NCBI RefSeq assembly: GCF_963422355.1
Contig: NC_085100.1
Span: 798,683 to 862,682 of the forward strand
DNA length: 64,000 bases
From: Corticium candelabrum
Lineage: Eukaryota > Porifera > Homoscleromorpha > Homosclerophorida > Plakinidae
Direction of reading: 5' to 3'
Below, piece by piece: positions 1 to 11,799 of the stretch. Position 1 is the stretch's first letter. Each line of letters begins with the position of its first letter. The notes beneath the pieces are model-generated. The model saw only the letters and a list, made by a program, of their open reading frames with translations, was not told where the DNA came from and made no database searches. The translations under genes were made by a program, and so were the position numbers.

Positions 1-3000
1 CTCCCAGATGTGGGTGGCACAGTTCCAAGCATCGGTGCTCTCCACATTTCATCAGTTGACCACATTGTTCCTTGCATGATGTAGGCAGGAAGACTCGTTG
101 ATTGTGATATCGAATCTTTAAGTCTTCTGGCTGACTGACCTTAAATGTAAATGATGGATGTCGAGGACACCGAAGTGGAACAGAGTTGCCCAAACAATCT
201 TGTTCTTTAAAATATTTGAGTGCATGATGCCAGTGAGCATTATTCTTTGCTTTGTGAAAACAGTCGGCATTGCCAAAGACATACAGTCCTGATCTTGATC
301 TTGAACAACTAACACACATTCGATTTTGAATCTTAACATGGCCAATTGCACCATCAACATTTGAACGAACAAGAGATACAAATATGTATTCGTTCTCGTC
401 ACCCTGGTATTGGTCAACTGTGCAGACTCGAATCAATGGACGAGAGGACTCATCTGTTTCCTCACTTCTTTTTTGCTTTTTACCATTTCTTCTCCTTGTT
501 TGACCACTATCTAACAACTGGTTAGCAAGATCAATGTGATTGTCTTCGAAATCTTTCACTAACTTCCTAATGAATTTAACCTGAGCTGCATACATTGCTA
601 TGACAGTTATCTTTGATGGATGAATCCGATGTTGTTCATTTTGCAGTATACACCATAGAATCATGTTGAAAAGCATGTTGGCTTCATCTTTATTGCAAAA
701 ACTTGTCCCTATTCTGGTTTCTGGATATGCATGTGACCAAAAATACATTGGCTTGGTAAAACATGCTGCTGGCTGATTATTCTTGATAGCCTCAGAATTT
801 GTTTGCAGATCGTTGTAGATAGGCTCAAGCAATGGGATAAACACGGGCAACATTCTTCCTTGATGGGTCAGGGAGACATGTGGGTGATTGTTGTTTACAA
901 GCCTTTCTAACAATGAAACATCAAATTTATTTTTCTGTTGAAGTTCATAGTTTTCAACAGGAGGTCGGAGCTGCTTATGATCCCCAATTAGGATAAGATG
1001 TTGTGCTGCAGCAGAAAGCACTGCAAGAACTTGTACCTCAAGGATTTCTGCTGCCTCTTCTATTATCACTATAGCAGGTTTAAGCTGGGACAACAACTTG
1101 TGATTGATTGCAGCTCCGTCTGTGGTCATACCTACTATTTTCACCTTCTTTAGCATGTTTGCTGAGTCACAAATGTGCTGTTCTTCCACTTTAGCAAAGG
1201 CCTGGGACAGTTCTTTGGTTTTACGGCTTAATGCTTTTATGGAAGTTTTCCACTTTAGCTGGGCAAGAATTTTAATCACATGAGCTAGATCATCATGCTC
1301 CATATTCCTTTTCAGACGGATGAGAGACAAAGTATGGTACAAGTCACTGGTTGTTAATTTTGAAGGTTCGAATCTAGCCAAATCGACTGCAAAGATGATT
1401 TCTTTGTTTTTCTCACTTGACACTGGAGGTGTACCAGATAGTGGTACTACATTGCTCATGTATTCCTTTTCAACACCATGAATGGGATCAAGGCCTCGTT
1501 CTCTGAGCTCCATTGTTAATTCATACTCAACATCTTCAATGTCATCCTGTGTTGATTTCTGCTGCTTCATCAAGTAGGTTGCTGATAATCTTGAAATGGG
1601 CTTTTGGTCAAGAGATTGCACACCACATGTAGTCAGTAACACCTCCAAAGACTTCTCGTCAGGTATCCAACTGGCCAACACTTTGTGAAGAGCCTGAACT
1701 ATTTTAGCAAAAGGACATTCATCCTCTGCTATACCTTTCAATGAGCAAACTGTGCGATACACTGCAGGGTTTGTGTTGATAACATGCATCAGATTTTGTC
1801 GAAGATCATCATTGTCAAACTGGCTGAAAGTCAACCGACATGCGTGGTCTTTTATCGTGGCCATATTCTGTAGTTCATTCACTGGCATGAATTCAACAAA
1901 GAGAGGAACAAGTTCAATAACTCTTTTCATTCTAGAAAATTCATCTGGAACCCTTGGCAATCTTGGACTTGGGCATATATCTTTCAATCGTCTCACATTG
2001 GTATTTCTAAGCTTCTCCTTCTGACCACCAACTCGAACAACTTCATCATCACTACAAAATGTGCAGCATCCAGCAAGAAATTCATTGAGAGCATGGTTTT
2101 TGTATGAAAGCACCAGAATAGGACCATCTGGGAGAGATGACACTGAAAGTAGCAGTTGTGCAAGTCTAAATCCTATAAGAGTCTTTCCTGTTCCTGGCGG
2201 TCCCTGGATAATAGCTACACGATTGTGAAGAGCTAACTCAACAGCATCCAATTGAGAGTCATCAAGTAAACTCTTATACGTCTTCCTCAAAGTTTCAAAG
2301 TCAACTTTCTCTGAGCTCTTCCAGTAGCCAGGATCTGGAGTGTCGGGATTTTTCAACGACATCTGAAACACACCTTGCCAACTCATTGTAATGTTGCCAC
2401 TCTGCAGGTAAGATGGCAATCGGCTGTGCTTATACTTACTAGATTTTTTTAACTTGCAAACTTGCTGCATGCTGGTGTATAGTTCGTCTTCAGATAGACT
2501 CTCTGTGGATAACGGAGACATTTGTATAGAGTATTCAGAAGAGTCGCTGTTGGAAAAAGTAGTGTTTTCCATCATTTCCAACTTCTCTTCCTCTCTCAAA
2601 TCTAACTGTTGTATGTCATCTTTAATCACATCAGTCAAATTGACTGCCGTTTCATTTAGCATTTCTTCAGGCTTTTCAGCATGGTTTGTAGGTTCTTCAA
2701 AATTTAGGAAAACGAATTCTTCTTTGAAAGGTAAGAAGTCTTGACTTTGTCTTTGTAGAGAAACCATCACTGGCTTGAATGCGTGATAGTAAACAGGACT
2801 CACAACTGCTAATGTGTCGTTAGCATGAAATAAACGAGTTAGTCCATCTACCTCATTGCTTCTTGAATGTAAGGTTGGACCTGAGCCAAATACAACAGAA
2901 AACTGTACCGCTGAGTCAGATGATTTGAAAGTTGTTGCAACAGTTGCATACAAAATATCATCAAAATTTCCATCAACAATAAAAGCTACCAAATTTCCAT

Positions 3001-4772
3001 GCATGAGTTTGTTTGTCGCATGTCTTATCATTGACTTAGTGATATTGCTGTTTTCTGTTTGCACAACAACAGCCAAGCACTTTGAAGCCTGAATCATCTG
3101 AATAGCAATGGTCTTTATGTAAGGCAAAATGGGCACATTCCGAAGTTTTTCAGAATCAAGAGCTCCCCTCTTTAGAGCAACTAAAGCATTGCGTACACTA
3201 GACATGCGGTCTTCCCTGAGAAGCCGCATGTAGGTGTCCATGTAACTATCCACATTGGGGTATGGCCCATGAGTACGCACACATGGTAGGAAACCCTTTG
3301 CAATGGCTGATTCTGTTTCTTCATTGATAGCTCTTTCAGCGCATTGAAGTTCTGATGAAGTTATTAGTAGTTGTAGCTTACTCCAGTGTGTGTTGACTGG
3401 ATCATCAGTGTGACTTACAGCCAATTTCAGAAGGGACATAAGAAAGAAGGTGTCACAGGCAGGAATTTTATGATCAACAAGTAGCTGAATGAGAGGAAGC
3501 ACAGCTGGGAGCACCTTTGGAGCATAGCTGGCTATGGACTCTGCAAAACACTTGCAAGACTCAATGAGCTGGTGGGCAGTAGATTCTGACTGGATCTTGT
3601 TTGATTCAAGACCTTCGTTGGAATAACCTGCAATAATGTTTCTTAATACTGCAGTAAGCGGCCCAGGAATAAAGGCTCTTCCCAGAAACTGATGGAAGAA
3701 TTGCTTATAGGTACTGGCATCTTTTGTGACAGAGGATTTTACCAAAGCATTTGAAACGTTCAGAACACTAAGGACTCCATCTTGGGGAAGGTCAATAAAA
3801 TCCAGAATGAACTGCCATGGAGCAGGACATTGTTCTATTATCTTCACACCTTCCAATGATTCGCTAATCTTCTCATTCATTAGGCAAGACAAATATGAAT
3901 TCAATTCAGCTGTTGTAAGATTCTGGGTTGCAATGAAACGTGCATGGCTAGCAAAGAGAGCATTCTCTTGACTCTGTCTTTTGTCAATAAATAGCAAGAG
4001 CCTGTCTCTCCTTTTCAGTTGGATTCCAAATGTAGGGCACTCATCTATTCGGAACTTCACCAATGTATCAGAATTTACAGTCCTAGCTGTAGCCAAGACT
4101 TCATTTTCCATTACCTTCTGATACCAACCTTCAACTTGTTCATCGAACAGAGCAGTAGTCTTCTTTTGTTTGTGTTCACTTTCCACATCTTGCCTTCTTT
4201 TACTTTTCTTGACAAAACCATTGTGCGTTTTAGCCTAATGCAATTACATAGAACTAAGGCAAATGTAAACTCAGCATAGACAAAGACGGTTAACCTTTTT
4301 CATTGTTGAGTTCTGCATAGAATCATGATGAGATGTACATCTTGGTCGTTTTCGACTTCTTGTATGGTTTACACGTGCAGCTAAATATATCAATCATTGA
4401 GACTTTCAAAATTTCATGCTAGTAGTTGGCTAATTCTAGCGTACCAGACGAGTGGTATCTATTCCTTTGCAATGTACTGTGTGAAGGGATGTTGAAGCTG
4501 CTATCTGGTTCAGGGTCATATGGCACCTCATCATATGAGCATTCTTCATCATCAAAGTGCATGTAGTCACCTGTTGCAGCTCCAACAAAATAGCCACTCC
4601 ATTGAATACTAGGAGATGCTTCATATTCGTCATCATAAAGTGGCTCATTCCACTCTGAGTGCCAGACAAGTCTTGATCTATTTGCTGACCACTGTCTATT
4701 GGAATTTGCTGCATGTGTGTTCAGGTGATGTCTGAGATCTTGTGAGAAGAAGGGATCTGTATATTCAGCCAT
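1..4772 (-). CDS. ZNFX1-like: ZNFX1-like NF-X1 zinc finger helicase, 3' end off window
   Basis: Superfamily 1 (UPF1-like) RNA helicase with NF-X1 zinc fingers. Family members act in RNA surveillance, small-RNA inheritance and antiviral sensing. Three exons: 4772-4445, 4380-4295 and 4234 to the left edge, separated by GT-AG introns of 64 and 60 bases; about 1,550 residues are visible without a stop. The N-terminal ~140 residues are acidic, then basic (RSRKRPR, KKSKRR: possible nuclear signals). A ZNFX1-type region follows (DTYMRLLREDR near 3200). Walker A GPPGTGKT lies at 2180-2203, Walker B IIEEAAE near 1050-1075, GDHKQLRP near 970-990, VDQYQGDENEY near 390-425 and the motif VI region (QNRMCVSCSRSRSG) near 255-310. 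The first NF-X1 finger (CGxxLxCGxHxCxxxCHPH pattern) is at the edge. The start is the first ATG of the first recognised exon; an upstream non-coding exon is possible. The helicase core looks intact. Confidence 0.88.
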
Positions 4773-5273
4773 ATGTGTCTCCCAAACGCTGCTCTAGAAG
4801 AGATATCATAGCAACAATATATGGCAAGTACCAGTTGTCCTAATCTTCTAATTTGACTGTTCATGTACCTCAATTACAGGAGAGGTCAATACTTAAAGTT
4901 ATTCAAAGAGATAGGTATAAGCAACATGTGTCTAATTGTTGTCTATACATATATAGCATGCAGCATGTTCTTTTTGAAAGTTTCAGTCATATTACTGAGT
5001 ATATCCTGCATGTTCAGGCATATCACGCTAACGTCTCAGATTATGATGTATGTTTGCAATGCATGTACAGCGTGATGCCTTTGCTGCTGCTGAACAAACA
5101 GTCATTCTGATCCTTTGATGAGAAAAGCAGGTCTGCATACGCATTTGTATGGCTATAAACTCTGATGAGGAGACCCAAGGAAAACAATACAGCAAAACTG
5201 ATTTGGCCGTTGTTCTAAGATCATACTTGATCTGTGTGGAGAGTTTCATGCAATTGAGCTAGCAGTTTCAGTG

Positions 5274-5336
<63 letters not shown>

Positions 5337-6660
5337 CTTTATCAGTAGTAGACACCAACGCCAATATTATTGACACATGGGCACATACAAAATCTACATT
5401 TGTAGACTTCAACGTTAGTGACTCTGGTATAGTTGGCTGATTGTCTAGTGATGTGCTGTACTGTTGAACAAATTACACTTGTGCAATTGTACTGTACAGA
5501 AAATCTATGCCTGAATTAAACTGCAGCCAGTTTGTTCCAGTTTCATTACTGTTACCGTCTTCTACAATAAACATAAGACTAATTCCAATTAGCAACAGTG
5601 GAGAAGGTGGATAATAAACGTTAGATGAAGAGATCGAATCATATGAATGATATTCCCAGTGCCTGCTAAGCACTACTACCTTCATTTTGGCTTGTCTGCA
5701 GTACATGTATACTCGCAAATGGTGTACACTCCTGGAATGTAAATGTCACCATGCTAGGTACACCTAAAATCTACCTTGACTTCTTCCCAGTCAAGCCAAA
5801 GTTTTAGCTGCATTCTCAAATGCCCTGCAATCTAGATCCAGCGTGTTTCCTCCTACACCCCCTCATTGCTAGCAGTTAATAACAGAAACAGTTAATACCA
5901 TATGTGTAGACACTCCAATTGCAGGTTGACTATACAGTCAAATGATGCTGTGTAGACCACACAGTCAAGACTTGCTGAATCCCAGTCCAGCCTACCTTGC
6001 AGCCGAGAACACGAGCCCAAGCAGTAAGATTCACTCACTGTTATCTTTGGCACACAGATAAAAAATGTACCTAGCAGCCAATGGTAGGAAAGTTTGAAGA
6101 CTATTTCATTAACGACAAGTAAACAAAACCTCTCAGGGTTCAAAGCCGGAAAATTGTTGATATCAATAGATACGCAGACTGTTCTATTTATGTTTGTCAC
6201 ATGCCTTGACAAGCCAAGCCTATTCATAGTTTGGCACACGACTTGACGTGCCAGGCCTAAGTACTCAATCTCACATGGACCAATGAGGACAATTGGAATG
6301 CAGTGCATGCGTTCAGTGTTATCGCTGGTGTTAGTTTAGCATGCCAGTTGATTTGATGATGTCTTTGCATACTTTCAAGAGATATCAAATAGCTATTAGA
6401 TGTGGACAATCAATGTGCCAGTCAATGTGTTCAGCCTCCTCACCCTCTTCATTGGCTCTGATTAATTAGATGAACACACATAATTGAGAAGAGTTGCCTC
6501 AGTAGTGCCTGTAGTTTGCTAGTTGCCAGATTGGGCGTGACGTGTGTTGTCAGAGCTGTGCTACTTTGCCGCCAGGTTTAGCACTTTGACTTGCAAGCTT
6601 GGTGGAGGCCTGTGTTTACTGTACCCACGAGAAACTAAAATCAGAATGAAGTGAGTGCTT
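4773..6660. other. Intergenic stretch without recognisable gene
   Basis: About 1.9 kb of AT-leaning sequence between the helicase start and the retroelement fragment. The only clear structure is the (CA)n tract. Open frames here (for example the 138-codon minus frame at 5892-6308) lack domain features and flanking splice signals I could support. It should contain the helicase promoter, but I see no convincing core promoter motif. Confidence 0.6.
5275..5334. repeat. (CA)30 microsatellite
   Basis: An uninterrupted run of 30 CA dinucleotides. It has no protein meaning although it creates a cysteine/valine-repeat frame on the minus strand. It should be length-polymorphic between individuals. Confidence 0.98.
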
Positions 6661-7017
6661 ACTCCACAAGAAAGATCCCTACATCAGTATTGTAACAATG
6701 AAAAGAGGCCTGATATTATTGTTTTCGACAGCAACTCAGGTTGCAACATCAAGTTTGATGTGCCATTGATACACACCCATGGAGGTGTGACTACTTGAAG
6801 TATATGCTACATCTGACCCTGGGAATGCAGCCAAGAAAAGAGCAGAAAGATGGAAAGTACCTGCATGAACAGCATCTCACCGTTTCATCTCCTTCATTCA
6901 TCGCTCTAGTAATGGAACACGTTGGCAGATGGGGAGTAAGAGCAGATCGAACCTTACCTCGAGGAAATGTCAAAGAGATCTAGAAACGAGGAAAGGCTCC
7001 CAAATCCAGCTGACATT
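6661..7017 (+). pseudogene. Broken C-terminal fragment of a retroelement-type ORF
   Basis: Three short stretches in different plus frames look like successive parts of one protein tail. The first has KRPDIIVFD, then N, G and a hydrophobic stretch (6661-6795, ended by TGA at 6796). The second has RKEQKDGKY and LVMEHVGRWG (about 6825-6983). The third has ERLPNPADI, running into the LTR. This pattern resembles the C-terminal domain found on reverse-transcriptase-bearing ORFs of invertebrate genomes, recalled from general familiarity and not from a search. Stops and frameshifts show that it is dead. The LTR element is inserted immediately after the PADI codons. The family is uncertain. Confidence 0.45.
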
Positions 7018-7198
7018 TGTTATGTTTCTGGGTCCTTTAGACAGTGAGTTCCTTTAGATACTCTATTCAGGTTAGTATATGAATACAACAACAGCGGACG
7101 CTCAAGTGTCAAGTAATCAAAACAGTCAAATGCTAAATAGCTATAGGCTACGCCCCTTTACTAACAATCAGTAGTAAGTAGAAGTGCAATACACTACA
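7018..7198 (-). repeat. 3' LTR of the Gypsy element
   Basis: 181 bases, beginning TGTTATG and ending ACTACA on the plus strand, so it has TG...CA ends. It matches the truncated copy at 11194 and is flanked on its inner side by the polypurine tract. Confidence 0.92.
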
Positions 7199-7210
7199 CT
7201 CCCTCCCGCT
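7199..7210 (-). promoter_or_regulatory. Polypurine tract of the LTR element
   Basis: Read on the minus strand, the 12 bases next to the 3' LTR are AGCGGGAGGGAG, a purine run where plus-strand DNA synthesis is expected to be primed. Confidence 0.75.
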
Positions 7211-7215
7211 AATTC

Positions 7216-8631
7216 TTACAAATCCAAACGTTGTGGAGGTCTACGTTCTCTTGGTGGATTTCTTCTTGGTGAAACTGGCGTATCCTGTGGTAGTGTTTCT
7301 TCATGAGTGATTTCTGAACTAGGAGTTTCAGTAGAGGAGGTCGAGTTTCCAGATGTGGCAAAACCTGAGACAGACTCTGATGGTGATACTGTTTTATCCA
7401 GTGAAGACTCTACTGGAGCATTCTCTGAAAATGCTGATTCAGATGGGGCTGCAGGTTCAGGAACTACTTGCATCTTTTCCTTCATCCTCTTTTTCAACTG
7501 GTCAGCATGGCGACGCCATAACTGTTTATCAACCAGGACTTCATAATCTGCTCCTCCTTGCTTCTTGGTTACCAAACCTTCCTCCCAACCTTGACCCTTC
7601 CCATAGGCCTTAGCCCAGACAGGGTCTCCTACCTCAAAATTTCTATTCACACCAGAGTAACTGCTCTGTGCTTGCTTCTTCTGGACTCTTGCAGCAATAT
7701 CCGGAGCCAGTAAAGATAACCTAGTACAAACTCGCCTGCCCAGAAACAACTCTGAAGGGGTGATCCCTGTAGTGACATTGGGGGTATTGCGATACTGAAA
7801 CAAAAATGATGATAACTTCTGAGACAATGTTCCTTCTCCCCCTTTCATAGATTTCATCGCTGATTTGAACGTTTGTACCGATCTCTTTGCCTCCCCATTT
7901 GATTGTGGGTGATAGGGTGCTGAATACATATGTTCTACTCCCATTGATAAAAGGAATCTTGCCATTTCTTCTGAAACGAACTGTGGACCATTGTCCGAAA
8001 CAAGCACTTCCGGTATGCCAAATCGAGCAAACACATCTCAAAACACGTCGATTGTCCTTTCAGTGGTTGTGCTGGACATTCTATAAACCTCCAGCCATTT
8101 CAAATATGCATCAATGATCAATAAAAACATGTGACCCATAAATGGTCCCGTAAAATCCACGTGAATGCGTTGGAATGGTTTGCTTGGCCAGTTCCATGAA
8201 CGTGGGGTTACCCATGGAGGTAACTTTCCAGTTACTTGACATGCCTGACAAGACCTTGCTTGTTGCTCTATAGCAGCATCAATCTTCGGCCACCACATGT
8301 ATTGTCGAGCTAATGCTTTCATTTTGACAATTCCAATATGGGATACATGGAGTTCATCTAAGAGCTGGTCTTGCAAGCTAGAGGGAATTATTGCCCTTAT
8401 TCCCCATAAAAGACAACCATCTTCTATTGATATCTCGACTCGTTTTCGGAAAAATGGTAGTAAGTCGGATCCTACTGTGGGAGGCCAGCCTTGCATTGTA
8501 TACCTGAAAACCTTTGACAACAATAGGTCCTTCTTGGTTTCTCTTGCTAATTCCTTGCTAGTAACAGGAAGAGCGGTAAGCTGAGTGAGATTCACCTTCC
8601 TACCTTCTGCTGAGCTCACCTCCTCTGGCAC
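7216..8631 (-). pseudogene. Integrase region of the Gypsy element
   Basis: The integrase zinc-binding segment (paired His and Cys, LHVSHIG ... CQACQ) is followed by a DDE core: first Asp in HVDFTGP and second Asp in SDNGPQF. The residue at the position of the catalytic Glu, 36 residues after the second Asp in SNGEAKR, is Lys. An in-frame TGA near 8035 splits the core between the two Asp. A Ser/Thr-rich tail ends with a basic Pro/Arg stretch at the stop near 7216. The protein is non-functional as it stands. Confidence 0.88.
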
Positions 8632-8660
8632 AGTTATCTAGAGGTAACTTCGATAGGCAA

Positions 8661-10134
8661 TCAGCATTTCCATGTTGTGCGGATCCTCGGTACTTTAAGG
8701 TATTTGTATGCGAATAACAGTAAAGCCCACCTCTGTAGCCGTGCCGCTGCTATTGATGGTACCTTCTGTTTCTGACCCAGAATAGTTGTCAGCGGGTTGT
8801 GATTAGTGATCAGAACAAATTTCCTGCCATATAGGTATTGGTGAAAACGCTTTACGCCAAACACCAGTGACAATGCCTCCTTGTCCAATTGAGAATAATT
8901 CCGTTCGGCTGGCAATAATGACCTCGAGGCAAATGCAATAGGTCTCTCTGCACCATCAGGGAAAGTATGTGAAATGACAGCTCCAATTCCATAGGATGAA
9001 GCATCGCATGATAGACTGAGTGGAAGCTCAGAATTGTAATGCACCAATACCTTTGCTGATGCTAGCTGCTCTTTCACTTGCCGGAAAACCCGTTGGCAGT
9101 GGTTGGTTCACTTCCAAGGAGTGTCTTTCCTCAAAGAGGTGATTTAGAGGCTGACACAGAGTAGACAAGTTTGCCAAAAAGCATCCATAATAATTTAGCA
9201 ATCCCAAGAATGAACGCAATTGTGTGACATTCTTTGGCGTTGGTGCTTGCTTGATAGCCGTGACCTTTTCATCGGATGTGTGGAGCCCGGTCTTGTCAAT
9301 CCTACAACCTAAGAACTCCACCTCCGGTTGTAAGAATACACACTTGCTTCTTTTTAGCCTCAAACCATACTTCTGAAGTCGACTTAAAACAACCGACAAA
9401 TTCTTGAGATGATCTTCATCATTCTTGCCCGTGAAAATTATGTCATCCAGGTAGCACCCAGTTCCTTCTGTTCCCTGTAATATCTGGTCCATCAAATTCT
9501 GGAACACTGCTGGTGCACTGGCAATACCAAAAGGTAATCTGGTAAACTGGTACAAACCCCTGTGCGTGTTGATAGTCACCAAGTCTCTAGACTCTTCATC
9601 CAGTAGTACCTGTTGATAGGCATTGGCCAAATCAACTTTCAAAAACTTTTCTCCTCCTGCCAAAGTAGCGAAGATGTCATCAGGCTTTGGCAAGGGATAC
9701 TGGTCAACAGACAGCTCGGGATTAACTGTAACCTTGTAATCCCCACAAATGCGGATGCTGCCATCACATTTTGGAACAGGTACTATTGGTGTTGCAAACC
9801 GACTAGTATGGACACGTTCTAGTACTCCATTCGCTTCCAGACGATCCAACTCTTTCTCGATGGCACCCCGTAACGCATATGGCACAGACTTTGGTTTGAA
9901 AAACCGAGGAGTGGCATCTTTGTTGATTTCCAAATGCGCAGTATATCCTTTCAGAGTTCGCACACCAGACTCGAATAGCTCTCCGTGTACTTCCAATAGC
10001 TTCTCTAAAGTAGGTGTGGCAGTCTCAACCCGGTTCAACTTCAATTGACTCCAATCTAGGCGTATGACCTGTAGCCAATTTCGACCAAAAAGTGATGGTC
10101 CATCTCCATCCACAACAATTAGTGGAAGCTCCAC
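8661..10134 (-). pseudogene. Reverse transcriptase and RNase H region of the Gypsy element
   Basis: The reverse transcriptase has the Ty3/Gypsy fingers-palm signature (LPFGIASAP, then YLDD at 9442-9453). RNase H follows with SCDASSYGIG and a DKEAL motif, but the usual TDH motif reads TNH, so an active-site Asp is replaced. A frameshift near 9115 together with an in-frame TGA separates the two domains. Further frameshifts occur near 8690 and 8640 before the integrase. Confidence 0.9.
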
Positions 10135-10240
10135 CCCTGACCATTGTACTTGACAGACACCGTTGCCTTACCCAAAACCTTCAATCTGGCTCCTGAGTAA
10201 GTAGTCAGGATAATTGAGGTCCTGTGTCCACTTCCATACT
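10135..10240 (-). pseudogene. Protease remnant of the Gypsy element
   Basis: A DTG triad typical of retroviral-type aspartic proteases is encoded at 10220-10228. The surrounding frame is interrupted by stops, and the region is out of frame with both gag and the reverse transcriptase. Confidence 0.6.
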
Positions 10241-11156
10241 CAGCGGGTGTGATTCACGGAAACCGTAATCAATACGCGTAGTGCCGCCTGACTGCTCAAC
10301 ATAAACAATTGAAATTCCTCCGCTGCTTCGCTTGATTGCTCAACATGATGAGCTTTGGATGGCAGTTTCCTTGGCTTACTGCTCATCTTCGCACTGCTCT
10401 TGCATGAAGACGCGATGTGTCCCATTTTCTTGCACTTGTGACATTCTTTGTCCTTGTGCCAACACGCTTCCGCTAGGTGTCCTTTCTTGCCACAACGATA
10501 ACACGCCTCTGGCGTCTGACAAGCCGAGGTGTGTCCCTTCGCCTTTGTCACTTGTTTCCTTCTCACAAATGCAACAGATCCTTCCGACTCATCTCTGACT
10601 GGAATGGAAGTACCTCGCAAGTGCTGAGCCTGGATATCGGCGACTTCCATTGACGTGGCCACCTCGACAGCTCTTTTCAGTGTCAGGTTCGATTCTCCGA
10701 GTAGCTTCTTCTGTGCGGTTACACTCCGCAATCCAGTAACAAACTGGTCACATAGCTGATCGTCCAACTTGTCATCAAACTCGAAGTGCTCGGCTAAACG
10801 TCGTAATTCTGCAATATACTGTGAGATTGACTCACCTTCCCTTTGATTCCGTTGACGTAACTTGAATCGCTCCGCGATTGCCAGTGGCTTCGGCGCTAAG
10901 TGCTTTGCCAAGGCTTCCGTCAACTCCTGATATGACTTGCTAGCTGGTAAGTCTGGCACCACTAGGCTTCGTAACAGCTTATACGCTGAACCTCCAATGA
11001 CCGTGAGAAACACCGCTACTTTCCGTTCGTTTTCGTTCTCCTTGTCAAGACCATTGCCTTAAAGTATTGATCGAGCCGCTCCTTGTATTCAACCCAGTAA
11101 TCCTTGTTACTGTCGAACTCTTCAATTCAACCTACAAACCGTACCTCTGCAGACAT
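10241..11156 (-). pseudogene. Gag of the Gypsy element with two zinc knuckles
   Basis: A capsid-like region is followed by two CCHC knuckles (CYRCGKKGHLAEAC and CHKCKKMGHIASSC, about 10415-10515). The likely start codon is at 11156; a TGA follows at codon 10 and a one-base frameshift lies near 11055, so the N-terminal part is broken while the remainder stays open to 10241. Confidence 0.85.
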
Positions 11157-11174
11157 GGTCAAGCAAAAGTATTA

Positions 11175-11191
11175 TCCGATCCTCATCACCA
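11175..11191 (-). promoter_or_regulatory. Candidate tRNA primer-binding site
   Basis: Two bases inside the 5' LTR on the minus strand the sequence reads TGGTGATGAGGATCGGA. A primer site is expected here and should start with TGG, the complement of a tRNA CCA end. I cannot name the tRNA. Confidence 0.4.
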
Positions 11192-11193
11192 CT

Positions 11194-11327
11194 TGTTATG
11201 TTTCTGGGTCCTTTAGACAGTGAGTTCCTTTAGATACTCTATTCAGCTTAGTATATGAACACAATAACAACGGACGCACAAGTGTCAAGTAATCAAAACA
11301 GTCAAATGCTAAATAGCTATAGGCTAC
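11194..11327 (-). repeat. 5' LTR of the Gypsy element, truncated by the gap
   Basis: 134 bases match the first 134 bases of the other LTR with five substitutions. The remaining 47 bases would fall in the N run. Confidence 0.9.
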
Positions 11328-11527
11328 NNNNNNNNNNNNNNNNNNNNNNNNNNNNNNNNNNNNNNNNNNNNNNNNNNNNNNNNNNNNNNNNNNNNNNNNN
11401 NNNNNNNNNNNNNNNNNNNNNNNNNNNNNNNNNNNNNNNNNNNNNNNNNNNNNNNNNNNNNNNNNNNNNNNNNNNNNNNNNNNNNNNNNNNNNNNNNNNN
11501 NNNNNNNNNNNNNNNNNNNNNNNNNNN
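11328..11527. other. Assembly gap of exactly 200 N
   Basis: The round size suggests a placeholder of unknown true length. It cuts an LTR on its left and an Ig exon on its right. Confidence 0.98.
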
Positions 11528-11799
11528 AACGCCCGTGTCATTTTTACCCATGTTCGTCACTTCCAGCATGCTGACGGAGACACCATCTAAATTGCTCCTT
11601 CCTCCGATGGAGAATCGACCACCGGGCGTGATGGGCATTTCATTTCGTAACCACGTTGTTGTCGGGTTCGGCACGCCAAACGTTTCACACTCTAGTGATA
11701 ACCGCGAACCGGGAGGCACGTCTACGGATCCCGTCGAGGGTGACGGAAACACCGGTTGACCGTCCACTTGAGCGGTGTCCAAGTCGGTCGTTGGAGGAA
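11528..11799 (-). CDS. Ig exon T12 B, copy 1, truncated by gap
   Basis: Starts VPPTTD after acceptor TAG. The first 272 of 336 bases are present; the last 64, with the F-strand end, lie in the gap. B-strand Cys is present (SLECE). Complete twins are at 26832-27167 and 42200-42535. Confidence 0.93.

Larger units (their letters stand above)
7018..11327 (-). mobile_element. Degenerate Ty3/Gypsy LTR retrotransposon, truncated by the gap
   Basis: Minus-oriented element in the order LTR, primer site, gag with two zinc knuckles, protease, reverse transcriptase, RNase H, integrase, polypurine tract, LTR. Reverse transcriptase before integrase is the Ty3/Gypsy order. No chromodomain or envelope frame is visible. 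The coding region carries several stops and frameshifts and three altered catalytic or open-frame sites, so it is not autonomous. The two LTRs differ at 5 of the 134 positions that can be compared, so the insertion is not new. The target-site duplication cannot be checked because the right flank is in the gap. Confidence 0.93.

Noticed and set aside
5221..5412. Minus-strand frame with a long Cys-Val run
   Set aside because: It is the translation of the (CA)30 microsatellite.
5892..6308. A 138-codon minus-strand frame in the intergenic stretch
   Set aside because: No domain, no convincing splice context and unremarkable composition.
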